Shown here in pieces: positions 55,468-64,000 of a stretch of DNA of 64,000 bases. Position 1 is the stretch's first letter; each line of letters begins with the position of its first letter. The position numbers were made by a program, and so were the translations under genes. Source of the DNA: Microbacterium ginsengiterrae (GTDB taxonomy: Bacteria; Actinomycetota; Actinomycetes; Actinomycetales; Microbacteriaceae). The notes beneath the pieces are model-generated. The model saw only the letters and a list, made by a program, of their open reading frames with translations. It had not been told where the DNA came from and did no database searches. The stretch is taken from assembly GCF_014205075.1 (NCBI RefSeq), contig NZ_JACHMU010000001.1, forward strand, positions 2,973,643-3,037,642, written 5' to 3'.

Positions 55468-57921
55468 CGTGTTCACCGACACGGGCGTCCCGGTGAGGGC
55501 GGCAGTGGTCACTCGACGACGATTGCGCCCCTGACCCGGAGCCTTGGGCTCGGGCAGGGCGTCGAGGACGGAGTCCAGCAGCTGCTCCGCAGGGCTCTTG
55601 GGCGCAGCGCCACGGTCGGAGCCGCGCTTGCGGCGGGGCTTCTTCGGGCGCTCCTGAGCCGGGGCCTGCTCGACCTCGACGGCGGGTTCCGCCTCGGTCA
55701 CCGGCTCCGCGCTGGGCGCGAGCGTGGAGGCTGCGATCTGCGCGAGCGCGGTCTTGGCCCCCTCGGGGATGGCGTGCGCCACCGGAGCGTTCTGCTGCGT
55801 GTTCTGGTTCTGCTGTCCCCCACCGCGCTGGCGACGTCCGCCGGTCTGCCCGTTGGAGTTCGAGCGGTGCTTGACGACGGGGTCGTGGTGCACGACCACG
55901 CCGCGACCGGCGCACACCTCGCACGCCTCGCTGAAGGTCTCCAGGAGCCCGAGACCGAGCTTCTTGCGGGTCATCTGGACCAGACCGAGCGAGGTGACCT
56001 CTGCCACCTGATGCTTCGTCCGGTCGCGGCTGAGGCACTCCACCAGACGGCGAAGCACGAGGTCCCGGTTGGACTCGAGCACCATGTCGATGAAGTCCAC
56101 GACGATGATTCCGCCGATGTCACGCAGGCGCAGCTGGCGGACGATCTCCTCGGCCGCCTCCAGGTTGTTCTTGGTGACGGTCTCCTCGAGGTTTCCGCCC
56201 GAGCCGACGAACTTGCCGGTGTTGACGTCGACCACGGTCATCGCCTCGGTCCGGTCGATCACGAGCGATCCACCGGAGGGCAACCAGACCTTGCGGTCCA
56301 GCGCCTTCTCGATCTGCTCGGTGATCCGGAACGCGTCGAACGGGTCGACATCGTCCTCGTATGCCTCGACGCGCTCGAGGAGGTCGGGGGCGACGCTTTC
56401 GAGGTACGCACGGATCGTGCGCTGCGATTCCTCGCCCTGGATGAGCATCTTGGTGAAGTCCTCGTTGAAGACGTCGCGGACGATCTTGACGAGCAGGTCG
56501 GGCTCGGCGTGCAGCAGCGCGGGTGCCTGCTGGCTCGCCACCTGCTTCTGGATGTGCTCCCACTGGGAGGTCAGACGCTGCACGTCGCGCGTGAGCTGCT
56601 CCTCCGTCGCGCCCTCGGCCGCCGTACGGACGATCACGCCGCTGGATTCGGGAAGGACTTCCTTGAGGATGCGCTTCAGGCGCGCACGCTCGTTGTCCGG
56701 GAGCTTGCGGCTGATGCCGTTCATCGATCCGCCGGGCACGTACACGAGGTAGCGGCCGGGGAGGGAGATCTGGCTGGTGAGTCGCGCACCCTTGTGCCCG
56801 ACGGGGTCCTTGGTGACCTGTACGAGCACCCGGTCGCCGGGCTTCAGAGCCAGTTCGATGCGACGCGGCTGGTTGCCCGTCTCGACGCCGTCCCAGTCGA
56901 CCTCGCCGGAGTAGAGCACGGCGTTGCGGCCTCGGCCGATGTCGACGAACGCGGCTTCCATGCTGGGCAGCACGTTCTGCACGCGACCGAGGTACACGTT
57001 GCCGATCAGGGACGCGTCCTGATTGCGTGCGACGTAGTGCTCGACGAGGACCGCATCCTCGAGGACACCGATCTGCGTACGACCGTTCTTGGAGCGGACG
57101 ACCATCTTGCGGTCGACGGACTCGCGCCGGGCGAGGAACTCCGCCTCGGTGACGACAGGGCGCCGACGGCCCGCATCGCGTCCGTCACGTCGGCGCTGCT
57201 TCTTCGCCTCAAGACGCGTCGATCCCTTGATCGCCTTCGGCTCGGTGATGTACTCGACGGCGCGCTGCCGCTGACGCGGCTCATCGCGCTGATCGTCGTC
57301 GTCGCGCCCGCCGCGGCGACGACGCCCGCGGCGGTTGGACGGAGCCTCGTCCTGATCCTCGTCGCGGACGTCGGTCCGGTCACGGCCCGGCCGAGCGGGC
57401 AGCGGCGTGATCTCCGGAGCGTAGAAGTGCAGTTGCGTCGACACCCGCGACACGAAGACCTCGGGCAGGAGCCCCAGGCTCACCGCTGTCAGTGCCTTCG
57501 GCTTCTCCGGCTCGGGTGCGGGCTTCGAGGCCTGAGCCGTGGCGTCAGTCTCGGCAGCGACGGTCTCAGCCTGCGTCTCGGCATCCGCCTTCGCCTCGGA
57601 ATCGGCATCCGTCTGCGTCCCGGCATCCGCCTTCGCCTTGGAGTCGGCATCCGCCTTCGTCTCGGCGCCGGCCGTCGCCTCCGACTCGGCCGTACCGGCC
57701 GGCGTGTGGGGCTCGGCCTCAGCGATCGGCTCCGCCTCGGCCTGCGGCTCGGCAGGAGTCTGCTCAGCCGTCGCCTCCGACGACTCGGCGCTGTCTTCGG
57801 CGGCGGCCGTGTCAGCCTGCGGCTCCGTCACCGCGACCGCTTCCGGAGCGTCCGGCGCTAGCGCGCCCGCTTCTTTCGCATCGAGGGTCGGGGTGTTGTT
57901 GTCATTGTTCTCATCGGCCAT
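55429..57921 (-). CDS. rne: Ribonuclease E/G
   Basis: Endoribonuclease for mRNA decay and rRNA/tRNA processing. The 830 residues begin with an acidic Ala/Glu/Asp/Thr-rich extension of about 150 residues containing repeated KADAD-type units. The catalytic core follows, with an S1 domain (GNVYLGRVQNVLPSMEAAFVDIGRGRNAVLYSGEV), a DNase I-like part (MTVVDVNTGKFVG; GGIIVVDFIDMV, with the metal-binding Asp residues) and the Zn-link CEVCAGRG (CxxC). A basic Arg/Lys/Gln-rich tail (GGRRQRGGGQQNQ; KKPRRKRGS) resembles the RNA-binding ends of actinobacterial RNase E. Confidence 0.95.
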   Translation of the reverse strand: MADENNDNNTPTLDAKEAGALAPDAPEAVAVTEPQADTAAAEDSAESSEATAEQTPAEPQAEAEPIAEAEPHTPAGTAESEATAGAETKADADSKAKADAGTQTDADSEAKADAETQAETVAAETDATAQASKPAPEPEKPKALTAVSLGLLPEVFVSRVSTQLHFYAPEITPLPARPGRDRTDVRDEDQDEAPSNRRGRRRRGGRDDDDQRDEPRQRQRAVEYITEPKAIKGSTRLEAKKQRRRDGRDAGRRRPVVTEAEFLARRESVDRKMVVRSKNGRTQIGVLEDAVLVEHYVARNQDASLIGNVYLGRVQNVLPSMEAAFVDIGRGRNAVLYSGEVDWDGVETGNQPRRIELALKPGDRVLVQVTKDPVGHKGARLTSQISLPGRYLVYVPGGSMNGISRKLPDNERARLKRILKEVLPESSGVIVRTAAEGATEEQLTRDVQRLTSQWEHIQKQVASQQAPALLHAEPDLLVKIVRDVFNEDFTKMLIQGEESQRTIRAYLESVAPDLLERVEAYEDDVDPFDAFRITEQIEKALDRKVWLPSGGSLVIDRTEAMTVVDVNTGKFVGSGGNLEETVTKNNLEAAEEIVRQLRLRDIGGIIVVDFIDMVLESNRDLVLRRLVECLSRDRTKHQVAEVTSLGLVQMTRKKLGLGLLETFSEACEVCAGRGVVVHHDPVVKHRSNSNGQTGGRRQRGGGQQNQNTQQNAPVAHAIPEGAKTALAQIAASTLAPSAEPVTEAEPAVEVEQAPAQERPKKPRRKRGSDRGAAPKSPAEQLLDSVLDALPEPKAPGQGRNRRRVTTAALTGTPVSVNTSSASVAGGDSKS
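57575..57670 (-). repeat. Tandem coding repeats in the rne 5' region
   Basis: About four imperfect units of roughly 24 bases built on CGGCATCCGCCTTCGCCT encode the repeated (K/Q)ADADS(K/E)AKAD-type acidic segment of the RNase E N-terminal extension. The periodicity is in frame, so unit gain or loss would only change the length of a disordered region. Confidence 0.75.
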
Positions 57922-58201
57922 CTCTGGCGTGCTCCCTGCGCGGACACTTCGTGTTCCGCGAAATCTCGTGCGGCACCCGCGGGTGCCGCGAACTCAATCG
58001 GTGTGCGACCGGCTCATGGCTCTGATCGCGAGGGGCATGGGGCCCCGAAGTCTGCGTCGATGCGAAGTACGGCACGCCGTGCGGTGCATCACCGACCATT
58101 ATCGCATCACATCGGCCGGTTCGTGGCATCCTTCTGTCGACGGCCTCGAATACACGGCCCTGTCTCGCCGCATCCATAGCGATCGCTGAGATAATCCCGA
58201 C
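57922..58201. promoter_or_regulatory. Divergent rne / VKOR intergenic region with rne leader hairpin
   Basis: The 280 bases hold the start regions of rne (minus) and the VKOR gene (plus). A perfect 20-base palindrome at 57970-57989 (GCGGCACCCGCGGGTGCCGC) would form a stable hairpin in the rne leader about 50 bases before the start. CGCGAA words flank it. RNase E autoregulates through its own leader in E. coli; a similar role here is inference. Confidence 0.55.
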
Positions 58202-58813
58202 ATGAGTGAGACGCGTCCCCGCCCCACCCTGTACGCCGTCTGGCTCATCGTGGCCAGTGTCATCGGGTGGTGGGCCGCGTTCCAACTCACCGTCGAGAAG
58301 TTCGCGCTGCTGGCCGACCCCGATGCGTCCCTGAGCTGCGATCTCAGCGCCTTCATCCAGTGCGGCAAGAACCTGGAGTCCTGGCAGGGATCGGTGTTCG
58401 GCTTCCCGAACCCCATCCTCGGCCTCACCGGCTGGATGGCCCCGCTCGTGGTGGGCGTCGCCGTCCTCGCCGGCGCCCGCTTCCCCCGCTGGTTCTGGGC
58501 GCTGTTCGGGGCCGGCATCACGTTCGCGTTCGGCTTCGTGTGCTGGCTGATCAGCCAGAGCATCTACGAGCTCATCGTGCTGTGCCCGTGGTGCATGGTG
58601 ACCTGGGCCGTCACCATCCCGACGTTCTTCGCCACCGCCGTCCACCTGTTGCGCAACGGCACGATCTCGCGGTCGGAGAAGGTGCGCGCTCGTGCCGAGA
58701 AGCTGATGGCCTGGGTCCCGCTGGCGACGATCCTCGCCTACGCGATCATCATCGCGATGGCGCAGGCGAAGGGGATCGACTTCCTCGGCGAGATGGCGGG
58801 TCTCCTCTTCTGA
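58202..58813 (+). CDS. Vitamin K epoxide reductase family protein
   Basis: A membrane quinone reductase that reoxidises or supports disulfide-forming partners in the cell envelope. The 203 residues have about five helices, a cysteine pair SCDLSAFIQCG in the first loop and the redox-active CPWC in IVLCPWCMVTWAV. A partner thioredoxin-like domain is not fused. ATG at 58202. A bidirectional terminator separates it from ndk. Confidence 0.93.
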   Translation: MSETRPRPTLYAVWLIVASVIGWWAAFQLTVEKFALLADPDASLSCDLSAFIQCGKNLESWQGSVFGFPNPILGLTGWMAPLVVGVAVLAGARFPRWFWALFGAGITFAFGFVCWLISQSIYELIVLCPWCMVTWAVTIPTFFATAVHLLRNGTISRSEKVRARAEKLMAWVPLATILAYAIIIAMAQAKGIDFLGEMAGLLF

Positions 58814-58820
58814 TCAGACG

Positions 58821-58855
58821 ACAGAACCCGCCTGCTCGATGCAGACGGGTTCTGT
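58821..58855. terminator. Bidirectional terminator between VKOR gene and ndk
   Basis: ACAGAACCCG (58821-58830) pairs perfectly with CGGGTTCTGT (58846-58855); the loop can form an inner CTGC/GCAG stem. It lies between two convergent stops. Confidence 0.85.
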
Positions 58856-58868
58856 GGGACGGCAGAGG

Positions 58869-59285
58869 TCAGTCGAACCAGATTCCCAGTTCGCGCTGTG
58901 CGGACTCCGGGCTGTCGGAGCCGTGCACGAGGTTCTGCTGGACAGCGAGACCCCAGTCGCGGCCGAAGTCTCCGCGGATCGTGCCCGGTGCGGCCGACGT
59001 CGGGTCGGTCGTGCCCGCGAGGGAGCGGAAGCCCTCGATGACACGGTTGCCCGCGACGCGGATCGCCACGGACGGGCCGGACATCATGAACTCCAGCAGC
59101 GGCTCGTAGAAGGGCTTGCCCTCGTGCTCGGCGTAGTGCTCGGCCAGCAGGTCGCGGTCGGGCTCGACGAGACGGATGTCGACGAGTGCATATCCCTTCG
59201 CCTCGATCCGCGCGAGGATGGCGCCGGTGAGCCCGCGGGCGACCCCGTCCGGCTTGACGAGGACGAGGGTTTCTTCGATGGCCAT
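58869..59285 (-). CDS. ndk: Nucleoside diphosphate kinase
   Basis: Balances nucleoside triphosphate pools. The 138 residues start MAIEETLVLVKPDGVARGLTG; the phospho-histidine is in QQNLVHGSDSPESA. Length is normal. The ATG at 59285 lies one base before the end of the DUF4233 gene, so translation is likely coupled. Confidence 0.97.
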   Translation of the reverse strand: MAIEETLVLVKPDGVARGLTGAILARIEAKGYALVDIRLVEPDRDLLAEHYAEHEGKPFYEPLLEFMMSGPSVAIRVAGNRVIEGFRSLAGTTDPTSAAPGTIRGDFGRDWGLAVQQNLVHGSDSPESAQRELGIWFD

Positions 59286-59286
59286 G

Positions 59287-59721
59287 TCAGTCGCTCTCTG
59301 TGTGAGTGTCGGTTGCGTCGTGGTCCGGGGTCGCGGCGGCGGGTGGCCGCGCATCCAATCGGGCCCCCATGATCGTCGCATACGCCCACATGCCTCCGAA
59401 AACCAGCACGACGAGCAGCGTCGCGGGGACGAAGAACGCCGAGAGCGCGACGACGACCTGAAGGACCCAGCCCGCGGCGATCGCCCACGGCTTCGTGATC
59501 ATTCCCGCCACGGCCACCATCGCGATCGCGACGATGGCTGCACCGATGATCGCCCACCACGGCGGGATGCCGTCGGGGAGACTGCGCAGACCGAAGATGG
59601 TGAACCCCACAAGCAGGACGATGACGGCCTCGAAGCCGAGCACGACGGGGGCGAGCTTCTGCACGAGCGTGCGCGGCGGGCGCGGAGGACGATGCGCTCC
59701 GCCCTCGGACCGGGGGGTCAT
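59287..59721 (-). CDS. DUF4233 membrane protein
   Basis: A 144-residue protein with about four hydrophobic segments (LAPVVLGFEAVIVLLVGFTIFGL; WWAIIGAAIVAIAMVAVAGMI; WAIAAGWVLQVVVALSAFFVPATLLVVLVFGGMWAYATIMGARLD), typical of DUF4233, which is found between folC and ndk in actinobacteria. ATG at 59721 overlaps the folC stop (ATGA). Function unknown. Confidence 0.88.
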   Translation of the reverse strand: MTPRSEGGAHRPPRPPRTLVQKLAPVVLGFEAVIVLLVGFTIFGLRSLPDGIPPWWAIIGAAIVAIAMVAVAGMITKPWAIAAGWVLQVVVALSAFFVPATLLVVLVFGGMWAYATIMGARLDARPPAAATPDHDATDTHTESD

Positions 59722-61070
59722 GCGCGCCATCCGGACTTCCAGTCCTCTTCCTCCGACAGGGCGATCGCCTCCCCGGCGAGGACGATCGAGCCGGCGATCA
59801 CGACGGCACGACGCTCGGACGAGGCCGCCCACTCGCGCGCCGCGTCCGCCGCATCCGCCAGAGACGGGTGCACGGTGACCCGGTGCCCGGCGTTCTCGAC
59901 GAGGTCGGCGATGTGGTCGGCGTCGCTGGCGCGGTCGGAGTCGGGCGCGGTGGCGAACACGTGCGCGGCGACAGGGGCGAGGCGATCGACGATGCCCGCC
60001 GCGTCCTTGTCCGCGAGGACGCCGAGCACGAGACCCCACTCGTCGAAGTCGAAGCTGTCGTCCAGCGACTGTGCGAGCGCCTCGGCGCCGTGCGGGTTGT
60101 GGGCAGCGTCGACGACGACGGTCGGCATGATGCCCAGCAGCTGCAGGCGCCCGGGCGATGTCGCACCCTGCAGCCCATCCGTGATGATGTCATCCGCCAC
60201 GCGCTGCGAACCGGCCCCGATGAGCGACTCGACCGCAGCGATTGCGAGGGCGGCGTTGTGTCCCTGGTGCGCGCCGTACAGGGGAAGGTACTCCTCGACG
60301 TATGCACCGGCGAGACCGCGGATCGTGAGCAGTTGCCCGCCCACGGCGAGTTTCTGCTCCGCCAGTCCGAACTCCTCGCCGTCGAACGCGATCGTCGCGT
60401 TCTTCTCGGCGGCGACCCGGCGGAGGATCGCCGCGGCCTCAGCGGGCTGCTGGGCCGAGACGACGGCGGCGCCGTCCTTGATGATGCCGGACTTGACCTC
60501 GGCGATCTTCTCGATCGTGTCGCCGAGCCGGTCGGCGTGGTCGAGGGCGATGGGCGCGAACACGGCGACGTCGCCGTCGGCGGTGTTCGTGGAGTCCCAG
60601 GACCCGCCCATCCCCACTTCGAGCACGAGAACGTCGACGGGTGCGTCAGATGCCGCGACGAACGCGAGCACCGTCAGCAGCTCGAAGAAGGTCAGTGGCG
60701 CGTCACCGGTGGACTCGAGCTCGGCGTCCACGATCCCGACGAACGGTTCGATCTCGTCCCAGGCGTCAGCGATGGCGGCATCCGCGATGGGCTCGCCGTC
60801 GATCATGATGCGTTCGGTGAACCGCTCGAGGTGCGGGCTGGTGAACAGGCCGGTGCGCAGACCGTGAGCGCGCAGCAGACTCTCGATGATCCGAGCCGTC
60901 GACGTCTTGCCGTTGGTGCCGGTGATGTGCACGACGCGGTATGTGCGCTGCGGGTCGTCCAGCAGCTCGAGGATGCGCGCGGTGCGCTCCTTGCGGGGCT
61001 GCACCCAGCGCTCCCCCGCGCGTTCCAGCAGGCGGTCGTACACGGCATCCGCGCGATCGCGGTCAGACAT
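59718..61070 (-). CDS. folC: Bifunctional folylpolyglutamate/dihydrofolate synthase
   Basis: Adds glutamate to (dihydro)folates. The 450 residues have the Mur-ligase-like ATP motif [41 protein letters not shown] and [14 protein letters not shown]. It overlaps the ileS end by eight bases, and the DUF4233 start at its other end. Confidence 0.96.
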   Translation of the reverse strand: MSDRDRADAVYDRLLERAGERWVQPRKERTARILELLDDPQRTYRVVHITGTNGKTSTARIIESLLRAHGLRTGLFTSPHLERFTERIMIDGEPIADAAIADAWDEIEPFVGIVDAELESTGDAPLTFFELLTVLAFVAASDAPVDVLVLEVGMGGSWDSTNTADGDVAVFAPIALDHADRLGDTIEKIAEVKSGIIKDGAAVVSAQQPAEAAAILRRVAAEKNATIAFDGEEFGLAEQKLAVGGQLLTIRGLAGAYVEEYLPLYGAHQGHNAALAIAAVESLIGAGSQRVADDIITDGLQGATSPGRLQLLGIMPTVVVDAAHNPHGAEALAQSLDDSFDFDEWGLVLGVLADKDAAGIVDRLAPVAAHVFATAPDSDRASDADHIADLVENAGHRVTVHPSLADAADAAREWAASSERRAVVIAGSIVLAGEAIALSEEEDWKSGWRA

Positions 61071-64000
61071 TCGTCGCTCCCTCGGTGTTCACGTCGATCG
61101 TGACGATGATCGGGGCCTTCTCGGAACCCAGCGCCGTCGCACCGCTGCGGTGCACGCCGTCGCCGGGGCTCGTGACGTCCTGCACGAGCGTCGCCATGTC
61201 GTCGGTGGGCTGCACGGCGATCGCGACCGCCAGGGTCTCCCCCGCGATCAGTTCGGCATGACCCTGCAGCGCCTCGGCGATCTCCGGCGACACGTTCAGC
61301 GCCAGCACGATGCGATCACTGACCTCGAGGCCGGCGTTCTTGCGCGCCTCCTGGACGACGCGGATCGCGTCACGGGCCATGCCCTCCGCCTCGAGCTCCG
61401 GGGTCGTCTGGGTGTCGAGCAGCACGAAGCCGCCGCTCGGCACGATCGCGAGCGCTTCGCCTTCCGGGCGTCCGGCCGTCTCGAGCACGAGCTCGTACTC
61501 GGAGGGCTCCAGCGCGATGCCGTCGACCACGACGACACCGTCCCGCTCCTCCCAGACGCCCGCTCTCGCGCCGGCGATGACGTGCTGCACCTGCTTGCCG
61601 AGGCGCGGCCCCGCGGCACGCGCGTTGACGCTGAGGCGGTGGCTGATGCCGTACTCCGCCGCCGCGGTGTCGGTGAGCTGCACGAGTTCGACGGACTTGA
61701 CGTTGAGCTCATCGCGCAGGATGTCCTCGAACTGCCCGAGCTGGTCCGCCAGCGGCGAGACCACGGTGAAGCGCGCGAGCGGCAGGCGCACGCGGAGCTT
61801 CTCCTTCTTGCGCAGCGCGTTTCCGACGCTGGACAGCTCGCGCACGGCATCCATCGCGCTTCTGATGTCGTCAGCGGCGGGGAACGCGTCGGCATCCGGC
61901 CAGTCCGTCAGGTGCACGCTGCGTCCGCCGGTGAGTCCCTGCCATACGCGCTCGCTGATGAGCGGCACGAGCGGTGCGGCGACGCGGCAGAGTGTCTCGA
62001 GAACCGTGTACAGCGTGTCGAACGCATCGGTCCCGCCCTCGGCGCCGACCCAGAAGCGGTCACGCGACCGGCGGATGTACCAGTTCGTCAGCACCTCGGC
62101 GAAGTCGCGCAGGCGCGCGGAGGCCGTCGTCGAGTCGAGCCCCTCGAGGTCGGTGGCGACATCCCGCACGAGCTCGCCGAGCCGGGACAGGATGTAGCGA
62201 TCCAGGACGTCGGTGGAGTCGGTGCGCCACGTCGCCTGGTAGCCCTCCTCGCCCGAGGCGTTGGCGTAGGTGGCGAAGAAGTACCACGAGCTCCACAGCG
62301 GCAGGAGGAACTCACGCACACCCGAGCGGATCCCCTCCTCCGTCACCGCGAGGTTGCCGCCGCGCAGCACAGAGCTGGACATGAGGAACCAGCGCATGGC
62401 GTCCGAGCCGTCGCGGTCGAACACCTCGGAGACGTCCGGATAGTTGCGCAGCGACTTCGACATCTTGTACCCGTCGTTGCCGAGCACGATGCCGTGGCAG
62501 CTCACGCCGGTGAACGCCGGACGATCGAACAGCGCGGTCGAGAGCACGTGCATGACGTAGAACCAGCCGCGCGTCTGTCCGATGTACTCGACGATGAAGT
62601 CCGCCGGCGAGTGGGAGTCGAACCACTCCTGGTTCTCGAACGGGTAGTGCACCTGTGCGTAGGGCATCGAACCCGAGTCGAACCAGACATCGAAGACGTC
62701 CTCGATGCGGCGCATGGTGCTCTTGCCGGTGGGGTCATCGGGGTTCGGACGGGTGAGGTCGTCGATGTACGGACGGTGCAGGTCGATCTCACCCTGCGGG
62801 TTGCGCGGAAGCGTGCCGAAATCGCGCTCGAGCTCCTCGATCGACCCGTACGCGTCGACGCGGGGGTATTCGGGATCGTCGCTCTTCCAGACCGGGATCG
62901 GTGAACCCCAGTACCGGTTGCGGCTGATCGACCAGTCCCGAGCGCCCTCGAGCCACTTGCCGAACTGGCCCTCCTTGACGTTGTCGGGCACCCAGGTGAT
63001 CTGCTCGTTGTTGGCGATCAGACGGTCCTTGATGTCGGTGACCCGGATGAACCAGCTCGACACCGCCTTGTAGATCAGAGGGTTCCGGCAGCGCCAGCAG
63101 TGCGGGTAGGAGTGCACGTAGCTCTGCTCGCGCAGCATCCGGCCGTTCTCCTTGAGGAGGCGGATGAGCGGACGGTTGGCGTCCATCCAGAGCTCGCCGG
63201 CGACATCGGTGACGCTGGGCAGGAATCGGCCGCCGTCGTCGAGCGACAGGATCGTGGGGATGCCGGCGGCGCCGGTCACGCGCTGGTCGTCCTCACCGTA
63301 GGCAGGAGCCTGGTGGACGATGCCGGTGCCATCGGTGGTCGTGACGTAGTCGTCGACGAGGATGCGCCAGGCGCTCTCGGTGCCCCAGGTCTCGGCATCC
63401 GCGTAGTAGTCGAACAGGCGGTCGTAGGTGACATCGGCGAGTGCGGATCCGAGATGGGATGCGGTCACTGCGGCGAGCGCGTCCTCGGTCGTCTCGTAGC
63501 CGAGGTCCTTGGCGTATCCGGGTAGGAGGTCGCGGGCGAGGAGGTAGCGGTGCGCGTCGCTCTCCGCCGCGTCGTCGCCGGGATGGATGTCGGCGGCGCC
63601 GTTCGGGCCGGCCGGCAGCACGACGTACTCGATGTCCGGTCCGACGACGAGGGCGAGGTTCGTGGGGAGCGTCCAGGGCGTGGTCGTCCAGGCGAGCGCG
63701 CGCACGGCGGTGAGCCCGAGGGACTCCGCCTTCACTCCGGTCAGCGGGAAGGTGACGGTGACCGAGGGGTCCTGACGGTCCTGGTACACGTCATCGTCCA
63801 TGCGCAGCTCGTGCGCGGACAGCGGCGTCTCATCGCGCCAGCAGTACGGCAGCACGCGGTACCCCTCGTACGCGAGACCCTTGTCGTACAGGGTCTTGAA
63901 GGCCCACAGCACGCTCTCCATGTAGCCGAGGTCGAGCGTCTTGTACCCGCGGTCGAAATCCACCCAGCGCGCCTGGCGGGTGACGTAGTCCTTCCACTGG
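61063..64000 (-). CDS. ileS: Isoleucyl-tRNA synthetase, partial (N-terminus outside window)
   Basis: Class Ia synthetase charging tRNA-Ile. About 978 codons are visible, running off the right edge ([40 protein letters not shown]). The editing domain includes [28 protein letters not shown] and the KMSKS loop is [16 protein letters not shown]. The HIGH motif lies beyond the edge. The anticodon-binding and C-terminal domains are complete. It heads the ileS-folC-DUF4233-ndk series. Confidence 0.96.
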   Translation of the reverse strand, partial: QWKDYVTRQARWVDFDRGYKTLDLGYMESVLWAFKTLYDKGLAYEGYRVLPYCWRDETPLSAHELRMDDDVYQDRQDPSVTVTFPLTGVKAESLGLTAVRALAWTTTPWTLPTNLALVVGPDIEYVVLPAGPNGAADIHPGDDAAESDAHRYLLARDLLPGYAKDLGYETTEDALAAVTASHLGSALADVTYDRLFDYYADAETWGTESAWRILVDDYVTTTDGTGIVHQAPAYGEDDQRVTGAAGIPTILSLDDGGRFLPSVTDVAGELWMDANRPLIRLLKENGRMLREQSYVHSYPHCWRCRNPLIYKAVSSWFIRVTDIKDRLIANNEQITWVPDNVKEGQFGKWLEGARDWSISRNRYWGSPIPVWKSDDPEYPRVDAYGSIEELERDFGTLPRNPQGEIDLHRPYIDDLTRPNPDDPTGKSTMRRIEDVFDVWFDSGSMPYAQVHYPFENQEWFDSHSPADFIVEYIGQTRGWFYVMHVLSTALFDRPAFTGVSCHGIVLGNDGYKMSKSLRNYPDVSEVFDRDGSDAMRWFLMSSSVLRGGNLAVTEEGIRSGVREFLLPLWSSWYFFATYANASGEEGYQATWRTDSTDVLDRYILSRLGELVRDVATDLEGLDSTTASARLRDFAEVLTNWYIRRSRDRFWVGAEGGTDAFDTLYTVLETLCRVAAPLVPLISERVWQGLTGGRSVHLTDWPDADAFPAADDIRSAMDAVRELSSVGNALRKKEKLRVRLPLARFTVVSPLADQLGQFEDILRDELNVKSVELVQLTDTAAAEYGISHRLSVNARAAGPRLGKQVQHVIAGARAGVWEERDGVVVVDGIALEPSEYELVLETAGRPEGEALAIVPSGGFVLLDTQTTPELEAEGMARDAIRVVQEARKNAGLEVSDRIVLALNVSPEIAEALQGHAELIAGETLAVAIAVQPTDDMATLVQDVTSPGDGVHRSGATALGSEKAPIIVTIDVNTEGATNV

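Noticed and set aside
57575..57670. CRISPR-like array in the rne 5' region
   Set aside because: The units are in-frame coding repeats without spacers of unique sequence.

Overview
The window reads as a chromosomal segment of a high-GC Gram-positive actinobacterium, most likely Microbacterium or a close relative in the Microbacteriaceae. The evidence is strong G/C preference at third codon positions, many GTG/TTG starts, dense ATGA/GTGA gene overlaps, and the actinobacterial housekeeping order ileS-folC-ndk-rne-rplU-rpmA-obgE-proB-proA-nadD-rsfS and leuS/comEA-comEC-holA/rpsT/lepA-hemW-hrcA-dnaJ. The assignment rests on sequence reading only; no search was run.

Layout. 1-5716: heat-shock and translation genes on the minus strand (dnaJ partial, hrcA with a CIRCE operator, hemW, a DUF1990 protein, lepA). 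5953-11630: a plus-strand peptide ABC importer (two permeases, fused double ATPase, lipoprotein binding protein). 11719-15045: an alpha/beta hydrolase and a minus-strand GH1 beta-glucosidase/MFS pair. 15244-15504: rpsT. 15553-16028: a non-coding interval between convergent genes with two nested-hairpin repeats and CGGATG arrays. 16029-24811: phosphatase, holA, comEC, comEA, leuS, pabB. 24843-33644: accessory and envelope genes (DedA, App1-like phosphatase, GH3 hexosaminidase, oxidoreductases), tRNA-Ala(GGC), LysR regulator and EamA transporter. 33723-37871: small exporter, GPP34 protein, glutaminase-STAS and ChaA antiporter; three of these genes share one promoter/operator sequence.

37877-47630: an eight-gene peptide or amide uptake-and-hydrolysis module (double-AsnC regulator, iminopeptidase-like hydrolase, creatinase-like M24 protein, two permeases, binding protein, M19 dipeptidase, double ATPase). 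It is bounded by an exact 22-bp direct repeat. The left copy is the 3' end of chaA and the right copy lies 5 bases beyond the ATPase stop. This looks like a 9.75-kb insertion and is the most notable feature of the window.

47651-64000: the housekeeping cluster SDR, rsfS, membrane-anchored protein, nadD, small His-rich protein, proA, proB, obgE, rpmA, rplU, rne, ndk, DUF4233, folC, ileS (partial), with DUF4031 and VKOR genes on the opposite strand. No CRISPR array, prophage, transposase or rRNA was seen.
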